64,000 bases of DNA from CAZJCK01 sp964544635 (lineage in GTDB: Bacteria > Zixibacteria > MSB-5A5 > GN15 > FEB-12). The notes beneath the pieces were generated by a model. That model ran no database searches, had not been told where the DNA came from, and saw nothing but the letters and a program-made list of their open reading frames with translations. Numbering within the stretch: position 1 is the first letter of the stretch; each line of letters begins with the position of its first letter. A program made the position numbers and the translations under genes. The stretch spans positions 10,737-74,736 of the forward strand of contig CAZJCK010000005.1 in the NCBI GenBank assembly GCA_964544635.1. Reading direction: 5' to 3'. Of the stretch, positions 51,470 to 60,449 are shown piece by piece.

Positions 51470-52792
51470 TCAGGTCGTCTCGTTGGTCGGGGACGCTAAT
51501 GTCAGTTCAATTTTGAGTCGGGTGAGGCGGTTCTCTTCGCGCTCCAATACCTGAATCATAGTATCGGCAATGGTGATCGCTTCGTTATCCTCCGGTATCC
51601 GCCCGAGCGAATCGATGACCAGGCCGGCGATGGTGTCGGCTCGATCTTCCGGCAGGTGACAGCGCAGCACTTCGTTGATTTCCCCCGGCCAGATGTAACC
51701 GTCGGCAAACACCACCGTGTCGCTGTGCCTGACAATGGCCCGCGATTCCTTGTCGTACTCGTCCTGGATTTGTCCGACCAGTTCTTCGAGGATGTCTTCG
51801 ATCGTGATCACGCCGGCGGTGCCACCGAATTCGTCGAGCACAATCGCCATCTGGTTCTTGGTGCGCTGCATGTCGCGCAACATCTTTGACAGTGGCATCG
51901 AATCCGGTACGTGGTTCGGCTTGCGGATGAGGTCGCGCAGCACAATGAGGTTGGGCTGGACATGGCGGTAGATCAGGTCCTTGATGTAGAGCACGCCGAT
52001 CACATTGTCGAGGCTCTTTTCGAAGACCGGGTAGCGGCTGAAACCGTTCTGGGTGATGGTCGCCATTACTTCTTCAGGCGACGCATCGATTGAGATCGCC
52101 ACCATCTCGGTGCGCGGGGTCATCGAACGGCGCACCGTGGAGTCGGCAAAATCGAAGACTGAGCGGATCAATTCCTGTTCAGTCTCGTCGAAGATCCCCT
52201 TTTCGGTGCCTTCGAAGATCATGGTGTTGATCTCGTCCTCGGTGATGGCGGAGCGTTCGGTGCCGCGCTTGACGCCGAGCATGCGGACAATCAACCGGGC
52301 GGTATTCGACAGTGCCTGCGAGAAGATGGCGGTCAGGGTGGTGAAGCCGCCCATCGGCGGCGCCACAAAGCGCGCAAACTTCTCCGGGTTGGACAGCGCC
52401 AGGTACTTGGGGACGAGTTCACCGATGACCACGGCGGTGGCAGTAATGGCGAGTGATACGACGACAACCGAGATGCCATTGGCGGCCTCGGCGACGGCGG
52501 TAACCGGGAGGCCTTCAAGCCAGACAGTCAGTTTGCGGACAATGGTAGCGCCGCCAAAGACACCGGCGACCGTGCCGAACAATGTGATCCCGACCTGAAC
52601 GGCCGCCAGGAAACGATCAGGCGAGCGGTGCAAACGGTGGGCCGCTTCGGCGCCGGTCTTATTCTGGTCTTCGAGCTGCTTGAGTTTGCTCGAACGGCTG
52701 GCGATGACGGAAAATTCACTCAGGGCGAAAAATCCGTTGGCCAGAATAAGCACAAAGATGGCCAGCAACTCGAGCAGGAGATTGCTGTCCAT
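51470..52792 (-). CDS. CNNM/CorC-HlyC-type membrane protein with CBS pair
   Basis: The 440-residue protein has a DUF21 transmembrane domain (about 1-190; ANGFFALSEFSVIASRSSKL, SPDRFLAAVQVGITLFG, LGELVPK-like VIGELVPKYLAL), two CBS domains (about 210-345; MTPRTEMVAI, GVITIEDILEELVGQIQDEYD) and a CorC_HlyC transporter-associated domain at the end. CNNM/CorC proteins transport Mg2+ or act as Na+-coupled exporters. It precedes the VTT gene. The acidic residues at the end of the second CBS domain suit Mg-ATP binding. Confidence 0.9.
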   Translation of the reverse strand: MDSNLLLELLAIFVLILANGFFALSEFSVIASRSSKLKQLEDQNKTGAEAAHRLHRSPDRFLAAVQVGITLFGTVAGVFGGATIVRKLTVWLEGLPVTAVAEAANGISVVVVSLAITATAVVIGELVPKYLALSNPEKFARFVAPPMGGFTTLTAIFSQALSNTARLIVRMLGVKRGTERSAITEDEINTMIFEGTEKGIFDETEQELIRSVFDFADSTVRRSMTPRTEMVAISIDASPEEVMATITQNGFSRYPVFEKSLDNVIGVLYIKDLIYRHVQPNLIVLRDLIRKPNHVPDSMPLSKMLRDMQRTKNQMAIVLDEFGGTAGVITIEDILEELVGQIQDEYDKESRAIVRHSDTVVFADGYIWPGEINEVLRCHLPEDRADTIAGLVIDSLGRIPEDNEAITIADTMIQVLEREENRLTRLKIELTLASPTNETT

Positions 52793-52848
52793 TTTAGCGT
52801 GTTACCTTGTGAGACTGTGCCGGGCCGGTGCCCTCGTCACCAGATTCA

Positions 52849-53715
52849 TTATCGAGCATAAGGCTGATAAACTGCTTTTGTTGCCAGCTCCTGCAGCTTG
52901 GCGATTCGCTTTTCGACCGGCGGATGGGTCGAGAACATCGACGCCATACCGCGCCCGGACAACGGGTTGGCGATCATCAAGTGTGCTGTCGCCGGCCGTT
53001 CGTCAAGATTCATTCGTACCGGCGCATTGTGCAGCTTGCGCAGCGCCGAGGCCAGGCCGTGATACTTCCCCGTCAACTCTCCGCCGATGGCGTCAGCCGT
53101 GTACTCGCGCTGCCGCGAGATGGCCATCTGGATGAGCATCGCTGCCAGCGGCGCTACGATGGCAATGGCCAGCATGCCGATCAGGCCACCGCGGTCGTTT
53201 TCACGGCTATAGCCGCCGAAGATGGCTCCCCACCGGGCTATCGATGCAATGATACCGATGGCGCCGGCAAGGGTTGCGGCAATGGTGCCGATCAACATGT
53301 CGCGGTTGCGGATATGCGCGACTTCATGTCCGATCACCCCCTCGAGTTCGTCGTCGGTCAACAACTCAAGCAAGCCCTCGGTAGCCGCCACCGCCGAGTT
53401 CTCGGCGTTGCGGCCGGTCGCAAAGGCGTTGGGCGCCTTGGTGGGAATGATGAACACCCGCGGCATCGGCATGCCGGCACGGGTGATCACCCGCTTGACC
53501 GTACGGTACAGCCGGGGATGGTCCTTCTCTTCGATCTGGCGCGCCCGGTACATCTTCAATACCATTTTGTCCGAGAACCAGTAGGTGAAAACATTCATCG
53601 CCGTGGCGATGGCGAAGGCGATCACCATACCGCCCTGACCGCCGATCATGTAGCCGACGGCCATAAACAGGGCGACCAGCCCGATCATCATAATGGCAAC
53701 TTTTGCACTGTTCAT
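52849..53715 (-). CDS. htpX: HtpX-family membrane zinc metalloprotease
   Basis: The 288-residue inner-membrane protease of the M48 family removes damaged membrane proteins with FtsH. It has two N-terminal membrane helices, the zinc motif HEVAHIRNRD (HExxH), a third pair of hydrophobic segments and the third ligand in REYTADAIG. The end has GMASMFSTHPPVEKRI, highly conserved in HtpX. GGGGAG precedes its ATG. It stands between the SDF transporter gene and the CNNM gene. Confidence 0.93.
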   Translation of the reverse strand: MNSAKVAIMMIGLVALFMAVGYMIGGQGGMVIAFAIATAMNVFTYWFSDKMVLKMYRARQIEEKDHPRLYRTVKRVITRAGMPMPRVFIIPTKAPNAFATGRNAENSAVAATEGLLELLTDDELEGVIGHEVAHIRNRDMLIGTIAATLAGAIGIIASIARWGAIFGGYSRENDRGGLIGMLAIAIVAPLAAMLIQMAISRQREYTADAIGGELTGKYHGLASALRKLHNAPVRMNLDERPATAHLMIANPLSGRGMASMFSTHPPVEKRIAKLQELATKAVYQPYAR

Positions 53716-53837
53716 CTATCATCACTCCCCGCCGCATCGGCGGCGAAAATGCAATGGCGTTGAAATTGTGGTTCTGTCACCAGTGTATATGATTTTTCCG
53801 TCCCGCAAGTTCCCATAATCGGAAAGCCGTCAACCGA

Positions 53838-56273
53838 TTAACCCTTTCTCGGTTTGCGTTTGCCGCGGCCGAATTCCATGTCTTCCTTGTCGAATTCGGT
53901 TGGCTCGGTTTCGACTTCGGTCTCACTCGGTTTGGCCGGTCTGGGCTGATCGGACCCCGACGGCCTGGGCGCTGACTTACGTCCGCGACCACGGCGGCCG
54001 AACTCAATCGGCTGATCGCCGGTGTCGTCGGCGGGTCTGTCTTCCGACTCGGCTCCCGCGGGCGGTTGAGGGGCCTGTTCCCGCGGTTTCTCCTGTGGTT
54101 TTTCTTCCGGCGGCTCCGGCTTTGGTCGCGGCGCAGAGGCGGCACGCGATTCAGCTGTTCTGTCCTCGTCAACCGTCTCTTCAACCGTCCGGCTAAACGC
54201 CTCGCGCTGTAGCGAGCCATCCTCAGCCATCGGCTCAGGCTTTTTGTCGGCCGGTCTTTCCTGGCGTTCCTGCTGATCGGCTTTGGGTTCTCGCGGTTGA
54301 GGCCGCGGTTCCGGTACTTCCTGTTCCTGCTGGGCACGACGCGATTTGTAGTCGGCCAACTGGGCGGCGACATTGGCCCGGTCGGGAGTACCGGTATCGG
54401 TTGGACGTGACACCTCAGACGGCCGTCCGCGCTCCGGCTGATCCGAATCGGATGGCTGGCGTTCGGTCTGGTCACGGTCACGGTCACTGCGACGCCGGTC
54501 GCCGCGTTGCGGTCGATCTTCGCGCGGGCCACGGTCATCACGTCCGCCGCGACCTCGTCCCCGGCCACGCGGTTCGGCACTGCCGGCGCGCTCGGGTGAT
54601 CGCTGACGGCTTGGTCGCGACGGTTCGTCGGAACGATCGGCCCGATCCGCCCGTTCGAGTTGGGTCGGCGCCAGGGCCGGCTCGCTGTCGCGGGAGACGG
54701 CAAAGGGAGAGTCTTTACGTGCGACCTGTGGCCGCTCCTCGCGTGGCTGCGGCTCTTCTTTTGGCGGCGCGGACGGCCGTCCCCGCTGCTCGGTGCGATC
54801 GCCGCGGTCGCTTGAGCGTTCGGTGCGGCGACGGTCAGGGCGCTGGTCGCCGCGTCGGTCGTCCCGTTGCGGGCGATCATCGCGGCTGCCACGGCCGCGT
54901 CCCCGGCTGCTGTCGCGACGGTCGTCGCGGCCACCGCGGGGGCTGCGGCTGTCGGAGGTGCGGTCACGTCCACCGCGACGGTCACGGCTGTCGCGGGTTC
55001 GATCGGAACGTCCCCGATCGCCGCCCGACTTGCCGCCGGCGGTCATAAACTCAAAGGTATTGGCTATGGCGGCGGCGCCGACAGCGTTGCCCCACAAGTT
55101 GACCGGGGTGCGCATGCGGTCGTACAGCCAGTCGATGACGAACAACAGACCCAGCCCGGCATAAGCGGCGGGCGGGAAATCGACCAGATCAAAAATCACC
55201 GCCACCGACAAAGCAGCCGCGCCGGGCAAACCGGGGGTGCCGATGGCGACAAAAAACGCTCCGACCACGATGAGCAGCCACGACATAATCGACAACTCGA
55301 CGCCGTAGATTCCAGCGATCAGGGCGGTCGCGAGAACGGCGTAAATGGCGGTGCCGTGCATATTGATCGAATGCCCCAGCGGCAGCATGATGGCCGCGGC
55401 GCGCTGGTCGACATCGCTCTGCTGCGACACACCGTCGTACATGAGCGGGAGCGACGACATCGACGATGCGGTGGCGACGCCCGATGTCAGGCCGGGTATC
55501 AAATCCCGCAGATAGCTGACAATCGGCTGGTCGGCGAGCAGTCTCATGAGGATCGGCAGGACGATTACAGCGTGGACCAGCAGGGCGATCAGCATCGCCA
55601 GCGTGAAAGTGCCGAGGCCGGACCAGAGCTGCTGGATATCAGCGCCGCCGCGTGCCACGGCCGTCCCGACGAGAAACAGGATGCCGATCGGCGTGATGTA
55701 CAGGAGCCATTGAATCAGTGTCAGCGAGGCCTGGTGCAGGGTGCGGAAGAACTGGAACAGGATGTTGCGCGACGAATAGCCGCGGACGCCGAGCAGGGCG
55801 ACGGTGAAGGCAATGAGGAAGAGAATCAGGCCGAGGAAACGACCCTGGGAAAAGACCGCGAACAGCTTGGGCGAGAGAATCGCCGACAGCAGGCCACCGA
55901 GACTCGACGGAATAAGTGTGATCAGGCCCTCCGGGGCAGGGCCTCCGGCGTCGCGAAGCTGCGGCGCCGAGAAATCGAACACCAGTGCCAAAATCACAGC
56001 GACAACAATAGCCAGCAGGGTGGAGACAACGACATAGATCAGCGTCTTGACCAAGACCCGCAGCGATTTCTTGCCGTCACCAAAAGTGCTGATACCGACA
56101 ATTATGGCGGAGAAAATCAGGGGGACGACCACCAGTTTGAGGGCCGTCAGATAGATCTGACCGATAAAACTCAGGTCAGCCATGACCGTGGCGGCGAAAT
56201 ATCCCAGGACCAGGCCGAGGAGAACCGCCAGAAGACTGCCGCCGGCGATCATGTTTACGTGTTCTTGTTTCAT
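53838..56273 (-). CDS. SDF (dicarboxylate/amino acid:cation symporter-type) transporter with a ~400-residue charged C-terminal tail
   Basis: Residues 1 to about 407 are a normal SDF/GltP-type transporter: eight helices, serine-rich loop TASSMSSLPL and NMHGTAIY. Two acidic residues of the sodium/substrate site found in glutamate transporters are missing: NMDGT is NMHGT, and the helix-8 NVxGD is NLWGN. After FMTAGGKS the protein continues for about 400 residues rich in Arg, Asp, Glu, Gly, Pro and Gln (RGRGRGSRDDRP, RGRGRGRGG) that should be disordered; it ends with two EFGR(R/G)-basic copies, PIEFGRRGRGRK and DMEFGRGKRK. Such RG/RD tails are usual in RNA-binding proteins. A single open frame, with the same codon character, makes it a true fusion. 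Confidence 0.85.
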   Translation of the reverse strand: MKQEHVNMIAGGSLLAVLLGLVLGYFAATVMADLSFIGQIYLTALKLVVVPLIFSAIIVGISTFGDGKKSLRVLVKTLIYVVVSTLLAIVVAVILALVFDFSAPQLRDAGGPAPEGLITLIPSSLGGLLSAILSPKLFAVFSQGRFLGLILFLIAFTVALLGVRGYSSRNILFQFFRTLHQASLTLIQWLLYITPIGILFLVGTAVARGGADIQQLWSGLGTFTLAMLIALLVHAVIVLPILMRLLADQPIVSYLRDLIPGLTSGVATASSMSSLPLMYDGVSQQSDVDQRAAAIMLPLGHSINMHGTAIYAVLATALIAGIYGVELSIMSWLLIVVGAFFVAIGTPGLPGAAALSVAVIFDLVDFPPAAYAGLGLLFVIDWLYDRMRTPVNLWGNAVGAAAIANTFEFMTAGGKSGGDRGRSDRTRDSRDRRGGRDRTSDSRSPRGGRDDRRDSSRGRGRGSRDDRPQRDDRRGDQRPDRRRTERSSDRGDRTEQRGRPSAPPKEEPQPREERPQVARKDSPFAVSRDSEPALAPTQLERADRADRSDEPSRPSRQRSPERAGSAEPRGRGRGRGGRDDRGPREDRPQRGDRRRSDRDRDQTERQPSDSDQPERGRPSEVSRPTDTGTPDRANVAAQLADYKSRRAQQEQEVPEPRPQPREPKADQQERQERPADKKPEPMAEDGSLQREAFSRTVEETVDEDRTAESRAASAPRPKPEPPEEKPQEKPREQAPQPPAGAESEDRPADDTGDQPIEFGRRGRGRKSAPRPSGSDQPRPAKPSETEVETEPTEFDKEDMEFGRGKRKPRKG

Positions 56274-56395
56274 GAGTGTGTACTAACCGTTACTGTGTCC
56301 GATGATTCCGTATGGCACGACGCGCGCAGGTGCGGGCGTGATGATAGCGAGAGCGGTGTTTGATCTGAATCCGCCGTATGCTGTTTCAATCTATC

Positions 56396-56423
56396 AAAAA
56401 AACAGCGACAATTTGGGTCGCTG
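56396..56423 (-). terminator. Intrinsic terminator of the dockerin-protein gene
   Basis: On the minus strand CAGCGAC-CCAAATT-GTCGCTG is followed by seven T residues. It lies about 155 bases after the stop of the dockerin protein gene and 120 bases before the SDF gene start, in an otherwise gene-free 305-base interval. Confidence 0.8.
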
Positions 56424-56578
56424 GTGCTGTTGGCCGATAACGGAGATCGGACAGGTGACTTTGTTATTTGTTATCCCATTTTAGTTTAGGGGAAAGTATT
56501 GGCATGGCGGCGGACTTGGCAACGCTTTTTTTGGCCAATTATTGCCGCTCAATATCTGCCGGTGGCCCCGCGGCCTGT

Positions 56579-58930
56579 TTATGGACAGGCTGCCGGGGCG
56601 GCTCCGCCGTTCCACAGGAAGTCGACCAGCATGGCCAGGTCGAGACTGTTCAGGCCGTCGCTGGATCCATTGATGTTCGCTTCCGCCAGGCAAGACGGTG
56701 CAACACCTCCGGCAAAAAGAAAGTCGACGAGGAAGGCCAGGTCGAGCGAGTTACTGTCGTCGCCGTCGCCGTTGATGTCGCCCCGCATGCCGATACAACA
56801 GGCGCCTTCCGTCGGCTGGATCAGGTTGAGCGACGACTCGGCGTCGGGTGTCAGTCGGCCGGGGGCGCCGTACTCGACGGTGGTCACGCCCACGAGATAG
56901 TTCTTTTCCGGTTGCAGGCCGTCGACCGTGTAGCCGTACTCGAAGTACTTGAAATAGCCGTCGTCAGTCAGTTCAGCCGGATCTGCCGACGCCGGATCAA
57001 GCGTGCTCGGGTAGGGCTGAGCGGGATACCGTTTGTAGACGCCGCTGCCGCCGCCGAGCGGCTGGTTGAAACCGTAGCGCTCGAAATAGAACAGCGAGTC
57101 GGGCGGGCCGGGCATAGTATACGGTTTGCTCGGTGTGTACACGAGCGGATAAAAATCGGTGTCGTTGCAATTGGCGCCATACTCGCAGCGCAAGTCTTCA
57201 AGCGTGTACAACTTGTAGTCAGGTGACCAGCCGGACAGCGCCGAGTAGTAGAACTTAACATAGTTCTCCCGGTCGTAGCCGCCGATACGTTGCGGTTGAT
57301 CCGATGCACCCGCTTCCTTCAGGTACACCACATACCCTTCGAACTGGTTGACATTGAGAATACGATCCTTCTCCGTTTCCGGCACCTTGCCGTTGAAGCG
57401 GAGACTGAGATTGTTGCCGCTCTTTTCCGCCCAGACAGTCGGGGGCTGCGGCGGTACGGTAGCGCGCCAGTCGGGGATGCCGTCGCCTTTCGTCCAAATG
57501 GTGTCGCCTTCGCAGAATACGTGCTCACCGGCGTAGCCGTCGCTGTCGGTATCGATACCGGGGGTGTCGTAGAAGTTGGCTGCGAGGCGGGCTTTATCGC
57601 CGAGATCGGAAAAGTCGATACTGTTGTAGTATGCCTGCGGGTTGTAGGTCACCTGGAGATTCGTTTCAAAATTGGTTGGGAAGCGGTGAAAGTCTTCACC
57701 GGCCATATAGACGACCATCCAGCGCAGCGTGTCGCCGGGAGGAAGGTTGTACGGCCCGGCCGACAGGAGGTAGCGAGTGTCCAGAGCACGGCTCCAAATA
57801 ATGGCGCCATCCTGGGGTGGGTACTCCCACAGTGTATCTGACTGTGTGACGGTACCGGTAAACACCTGGTCGTAGTCGATCTCACCGTTGCGCATGACAT
57901 AGTACTTGTTGCGGTCGCCTTCCGGCGTGCCGCGGCCGCCGGTGCCGAAGTCGCGCGGGTTGTCTTTGTGGCGGGGGCCGAAGTCAAGATGTGGTGTGCC
58001 ATTGCTGATCCACCAGTTGTAGCTGATCTGCTGAGCCGGCCCGGCCGACAAAACTCGCATGCCGGTAACATGGGGCGCCGAACCACTGGTAAAGCTGCTG
58101 CCTTCCGGGTCACCATCGTTGTCGGCGATCCAGGCGGTGTTGACGGCATCTTCAATCTCGCCGACACAGGGGATGCTGTGTGTGCTGGTCCTGAGATAGC
58201 CGGTGATGTCGTCCTGTGCCGCACCAAAATCACCCTCCGGGCCGACATCACCGTCGACATAGTGGCCGATATACAGTTCAGTTAGCTGCTGATTTCCGAT
58301 GTTCTTGAAGAAGTACTCCATGAAGACCATGTCGCGCAGGCCCGACTGCGACCACGAGTAGCTCTTTCGGGTAACCGACAGATTGAGGGGCATATGCGGA
58401 CGACCGTCGATCACATCGAGATGCTGGTCGTTGATGCCGGGGACGAGGGTATCACTGAATGTCGCGATGTAGTCGAGTTCGGAAGTGGCTTCATCTGCGG
58501 TCATCGGATCGAGTGTTGACAGTTTTTCCATCAAGCCGAACGGAACTTCGTCCGGCACCAGCTCGCGCGGTACCTGCCAGCCGTCGGCGCCCACTGAGAC
58601 AAGCGTATCACCGTTGACAACCGCCCCGACCCAGAGAGCACCGGCAAACAGGTAGCTCTGGCCGGAGCCGGCCGGAAACTCGGCTGATACAAGCTCTTCG
58701 CCGGTGAAGCAGTCCAGCTTACCACCCTGAGCGAAGCCGGTGCCAATAGTGCCGTTGTTACTTACAGTCAGAATCAGACGCCCGACCCGGTGATCGGCGT
58801 TGCAGTAGGCTGGCGCGGCAGATTTGAGGGCTGTTGTTCGATTATCTTCAGGCAGTGAGCGGCTGTCGGCGCTGCCGACGGCCAGGACAAGCAGGCATAT
58901 GGCGATGATTATTGATCTGCCGGCATTCAT
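56579..58930 (-). CDS. Secreted protein with C-terminal dockerin-like domain
   Basis: The 783-residue protein has a signal peptide (IIIAICLLVLAVGSADS) and a long beta-rich body of unknown function with many Trp and Tyr residues and TDGYAGE-type loops. The last ~65 residues are a dockerin-like domain: CCIGMRGDINGDGDDSNSLDL plus LVDFLFAGG, then a second copy NINGSSDG...LDLAMLVDFLWNGG, ending in AACP. The two 24-residue halves have EF-hand-type calcium loops (the second loop has Ser for Asp at two positions). The same C-terminal form is typical of Zixibacteria exoproteins. GGGAGG precedes ATG 58930. The cohesin partner is not in the window. Confidence 0.8.
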   Translation of the reverse strand: MNAGRSIIIAICLLVLAVGSADSRSLPEDNRTTALKSAAPAYCNADHRVGRLILTVSNNGTIGTGFAQGGKLDCFTGEELVSAEFPAGSGQSYLFAGALWVGAVVNGDTLVSVGADGWQVPRELVPDEVPFGLMEKLSTLDPMTADEATSELDYIATFSDTLVPGINDQHLDVIDGRPHMPLNLSVTRKSYSWSQSGLRDMVFMEYFFKNIGNQQLTELYIGHYVDGDVGPEGDFGAAQDDITGYLRTSTHSIPCVGEIEDAVNTAWIADNDGDPEGSSFTSGSAPHVTGMRVLSAGPAQQISYNWWISNGTPHLDFGPRHKDNPRDFGTGGRGTPEGDRNKYYVMRNGEIDYDQVFTGTVTQSDTLWEYPPQDGAIIWSRALDTRYLLSAGPYNLPPGDTLRWMVVYMAGEDFHRFPTNFETNLQVTYNPQAYYNSIDFSDLGDKARLAANFYDTPGIDTDSDGYAGEHVFCEGDTIWTKGDGIPDWRATVPPQPPTVWAEKSGNNLSLRFNGKVPETEKDRILNVNQFEGYVVYLKEAGASDQPQRIGGYDRENYVKFYYSALSGWSPDYKLYTLEDLRCEYGANCNDTDFYPLVYTPSKPYTMPGPPDSLFYFERYGFNQPLGGGSGVYKRYPAQPYPSTLDPASADPAELTDDGYFKYFEYGYTVDGLQPEKNYLVGVTTVEYGAPGRLTPDAESSLNLIQPTEGACCIGMRGDINGDGDDSNSLDLAFLVDFLFAGGVAPSCLAEANINGSSDGLNSLDLAMLVDFLWNGGAAPAACP

Positions 58931-59226
58931 TCGGACCCTCCCCTATTATGATCGACTCCCAGCTATTCGGACCGGTACGCGATGAAGTTGCAGGATGTGC
59001 TCCCCCGGTTCGGGTTATTGACGTCGAACTATCCACCATCGTGCAATCAAATTTCCGATGGCGCCGAAGCCGGCATCCGTCATGACAAATATAGCGTTGC
59101 GGCTCCAACTTGCCAATGGATAAGTCGGTTTGGGCGGATTTACGCTGGTTAAGGGGGGCGGTCAGGACGCCGACAATAGTAGGCATAAGAGACAGACCTC
59201 TTGATCTAACCCAAGGAGCTTTTTAG
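58931..59226. other. Divergent gene-free region before the dockerin and hemerythrin genes
   Basis: About 296 bases. AAGGAG (59213-59218) is the ribosome-binding site for the hemerythrin gene and GGGAGG near 58935-58945 (minus strand) that of the dockerin gene. No promoter could be assigned with confidence. Confidence 0.4.
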
Positions 59227-59649
59227 ATGCCGTATTTCAACTGGCAGCCTGAATTCGAGACCGGTGTGGCGTCTGTCGACCAGCAGCATAAGAACCTCGT
59301 CGAAATGGTGAACCGCCTGCATGATGCTGTTGATCAGGGCCTCGACCAGGCGACTATCCAGTCGACCCTGAACAAACTGGTAGATTACACGCAGACCCAT
59401 TTCGCCGATGAAGAGGCGTTAATGGCCGAGGTGGACGATCTGGATACGACTGCCCACATCCGCCAGCACCAGTTGTTTGTCAATGAGCTGACCGATATGA
59501 TGATCCGCTATGGCGAAACCGGCGCTCTGACCGGCGAGCAGTTGACTGCTTTCCTCAAGGGCTGGCTGCAGGAGCATTTCCTTCATGATGACAAGGAGAT
59601 GATCCAGTTGTACGCGCAAAGTCGCCAGACCGCCAAAGGCGGGGCGTAG
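59227..59649 (+). CDS. Bacteriohemerythrin
   Basis: The 140-residue four-helix protein binds O2 at a di-iron site. All seven ligands are present: His21, His58, Glu62, His77, His81, His117 and Asp122, in the order H...HxxxE...HxxxH...HxxxxD. The N-terminal F-x-W of the family is FNW. Length is typical (130-140). It would store or deliver oxygen in the cytoplasm or act as a scavenger in a micro-oxic cell. It has a good AAGGAG site and is followed by a DinB gene 79 bases later; a common transcript is not proved. Confidence 0.95.
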   Translation: MPYFNWQPEFETGVASVDQQHKNLVEMVNRLHDAVDQGLDQATIQSTLNKLVDYTQTHFADEEALMAEVDDLDTTAHIRQHQLFVNELTDMMIRYGETGALTGEQLTAFLKGWLQEHFLHDDKEMIQLYAQSRQTAKGGA

Positions 59650-59728
59650 CCGACAGCTCCCATAGCTGGAACCGACTGTCCGCCGATCCTGTTTTACGTT
59701 GGAAACGGATGACAGGAAAGGACGGTCT

Positions 59729-60310
59729 ATGGACACCCCGCACATTACCACGCTCGCACCTGAGCTGCAGCACTGCATCGACCAGTACCACCGCGACCGT
59801 ACCCGGGTCCGCGAGTTGGCAGCACCGCTCGACAACGACCGGCTCAACCGTCGCCCGTCGGAAAAGCGCTGGTCGGTTGCCGAGTGTATCGACCACCTCA
59901 TTGTCAGCGGCGAACTGGGTCGGCAGAACATCAATGCCGCCATCGAGACGGGTCGCCGCCATGGCACTACCGGCCGTCCACCCTTCTCCTACAGCTTCCT
60001 GAGCCGCTGGCTTATCGGCATGGCGGGCCAGTATCCACCCAAACTGAAAGTACCGACTGTCGGCAAGTTCGAACCCCAGAAGAAGCGGTTTACCGCCGAT
60101 GATCTGGTCGGCCGGTTCGACGCTTTGCAGGCGGAGCTGGCAGAATCGGCGCGCAGCGCCAATGGTCTCCATCTGGCCAAAATCAAGGTGGTGTCGCCCA
60201 TTTCCTCGCTCATCCGGATCCCCTTAGGCCAGTATTTCCGGCTCATCGTCGGTCACCAGAACCGTCACATTCTCCAGGCGCAAGATGCTCTGGAAGCTGT
60301 CCGTACCTGA
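59729..60310 (+). CDS. DinB-superfamily protein
   Basis: The 193-residue protein has a four-helix DinB_2 fold: RTRVRELAAPLDNDRLNRRPSEKRWSVAECIDHLIVS near the start (the WS..E...H motif with His), then a basic middle and a last helix with GQYFRLIVGHQNRHILQAQ, whose His residues complete the HHH metal triad (one from each helix). Members are zinc-binding thiol transferases or unknown. The start at 59729 is chosen for AGGAAAGG upstream. Confidence 0.8.
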   Translation: MDTPHITTLAPELQHCIDQYHRDRTRVRELAAPLDNDRLNRRPSEKRWSVAECIDHLIVSGELGRQNINAAIETGRRHGTTGRPPFSYSFLSRWLIGMAGQYPPKLKVPTVGKFEPQKKRFTADDLVGRFDALQAELAESARSANGLHLAKIKVVSPISSLIRIPLGQYFRLIVGHQNRHILQAQDALEAVRT

Positions 60311-60350
60311 TTGCCGGATCGCGCCGCGGCCCCGACAGTCGGTTGGTGCA

Positions 60351-60377
60351 TTGACTTTCCGTAAACCGACGTATAAT
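60351..60377 (+). promoter_or_regulatory. Possible promoter before lepB
   Basis: TTGACT (60351-60356) and TATAAT (60372-60377) are near-perfect boxes, but the spacer is only 15 bases, shorter than the optimum of 17. Confidence 0.4.
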
Positions 60378-60449
60378 TAGAGCATTTGACGAACTCACTG
60401 TCCGGCGGGCCAGTAAAGGATTGCCGGGCGTAACCGATAACTTAAGGGT

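Noticed and set aside
54867..56363. 498-codon open frame opposite the SDF gene
   Set aside because: Antisense shadow of a high-GC, Arg-rich reading frame; no start site or domains.
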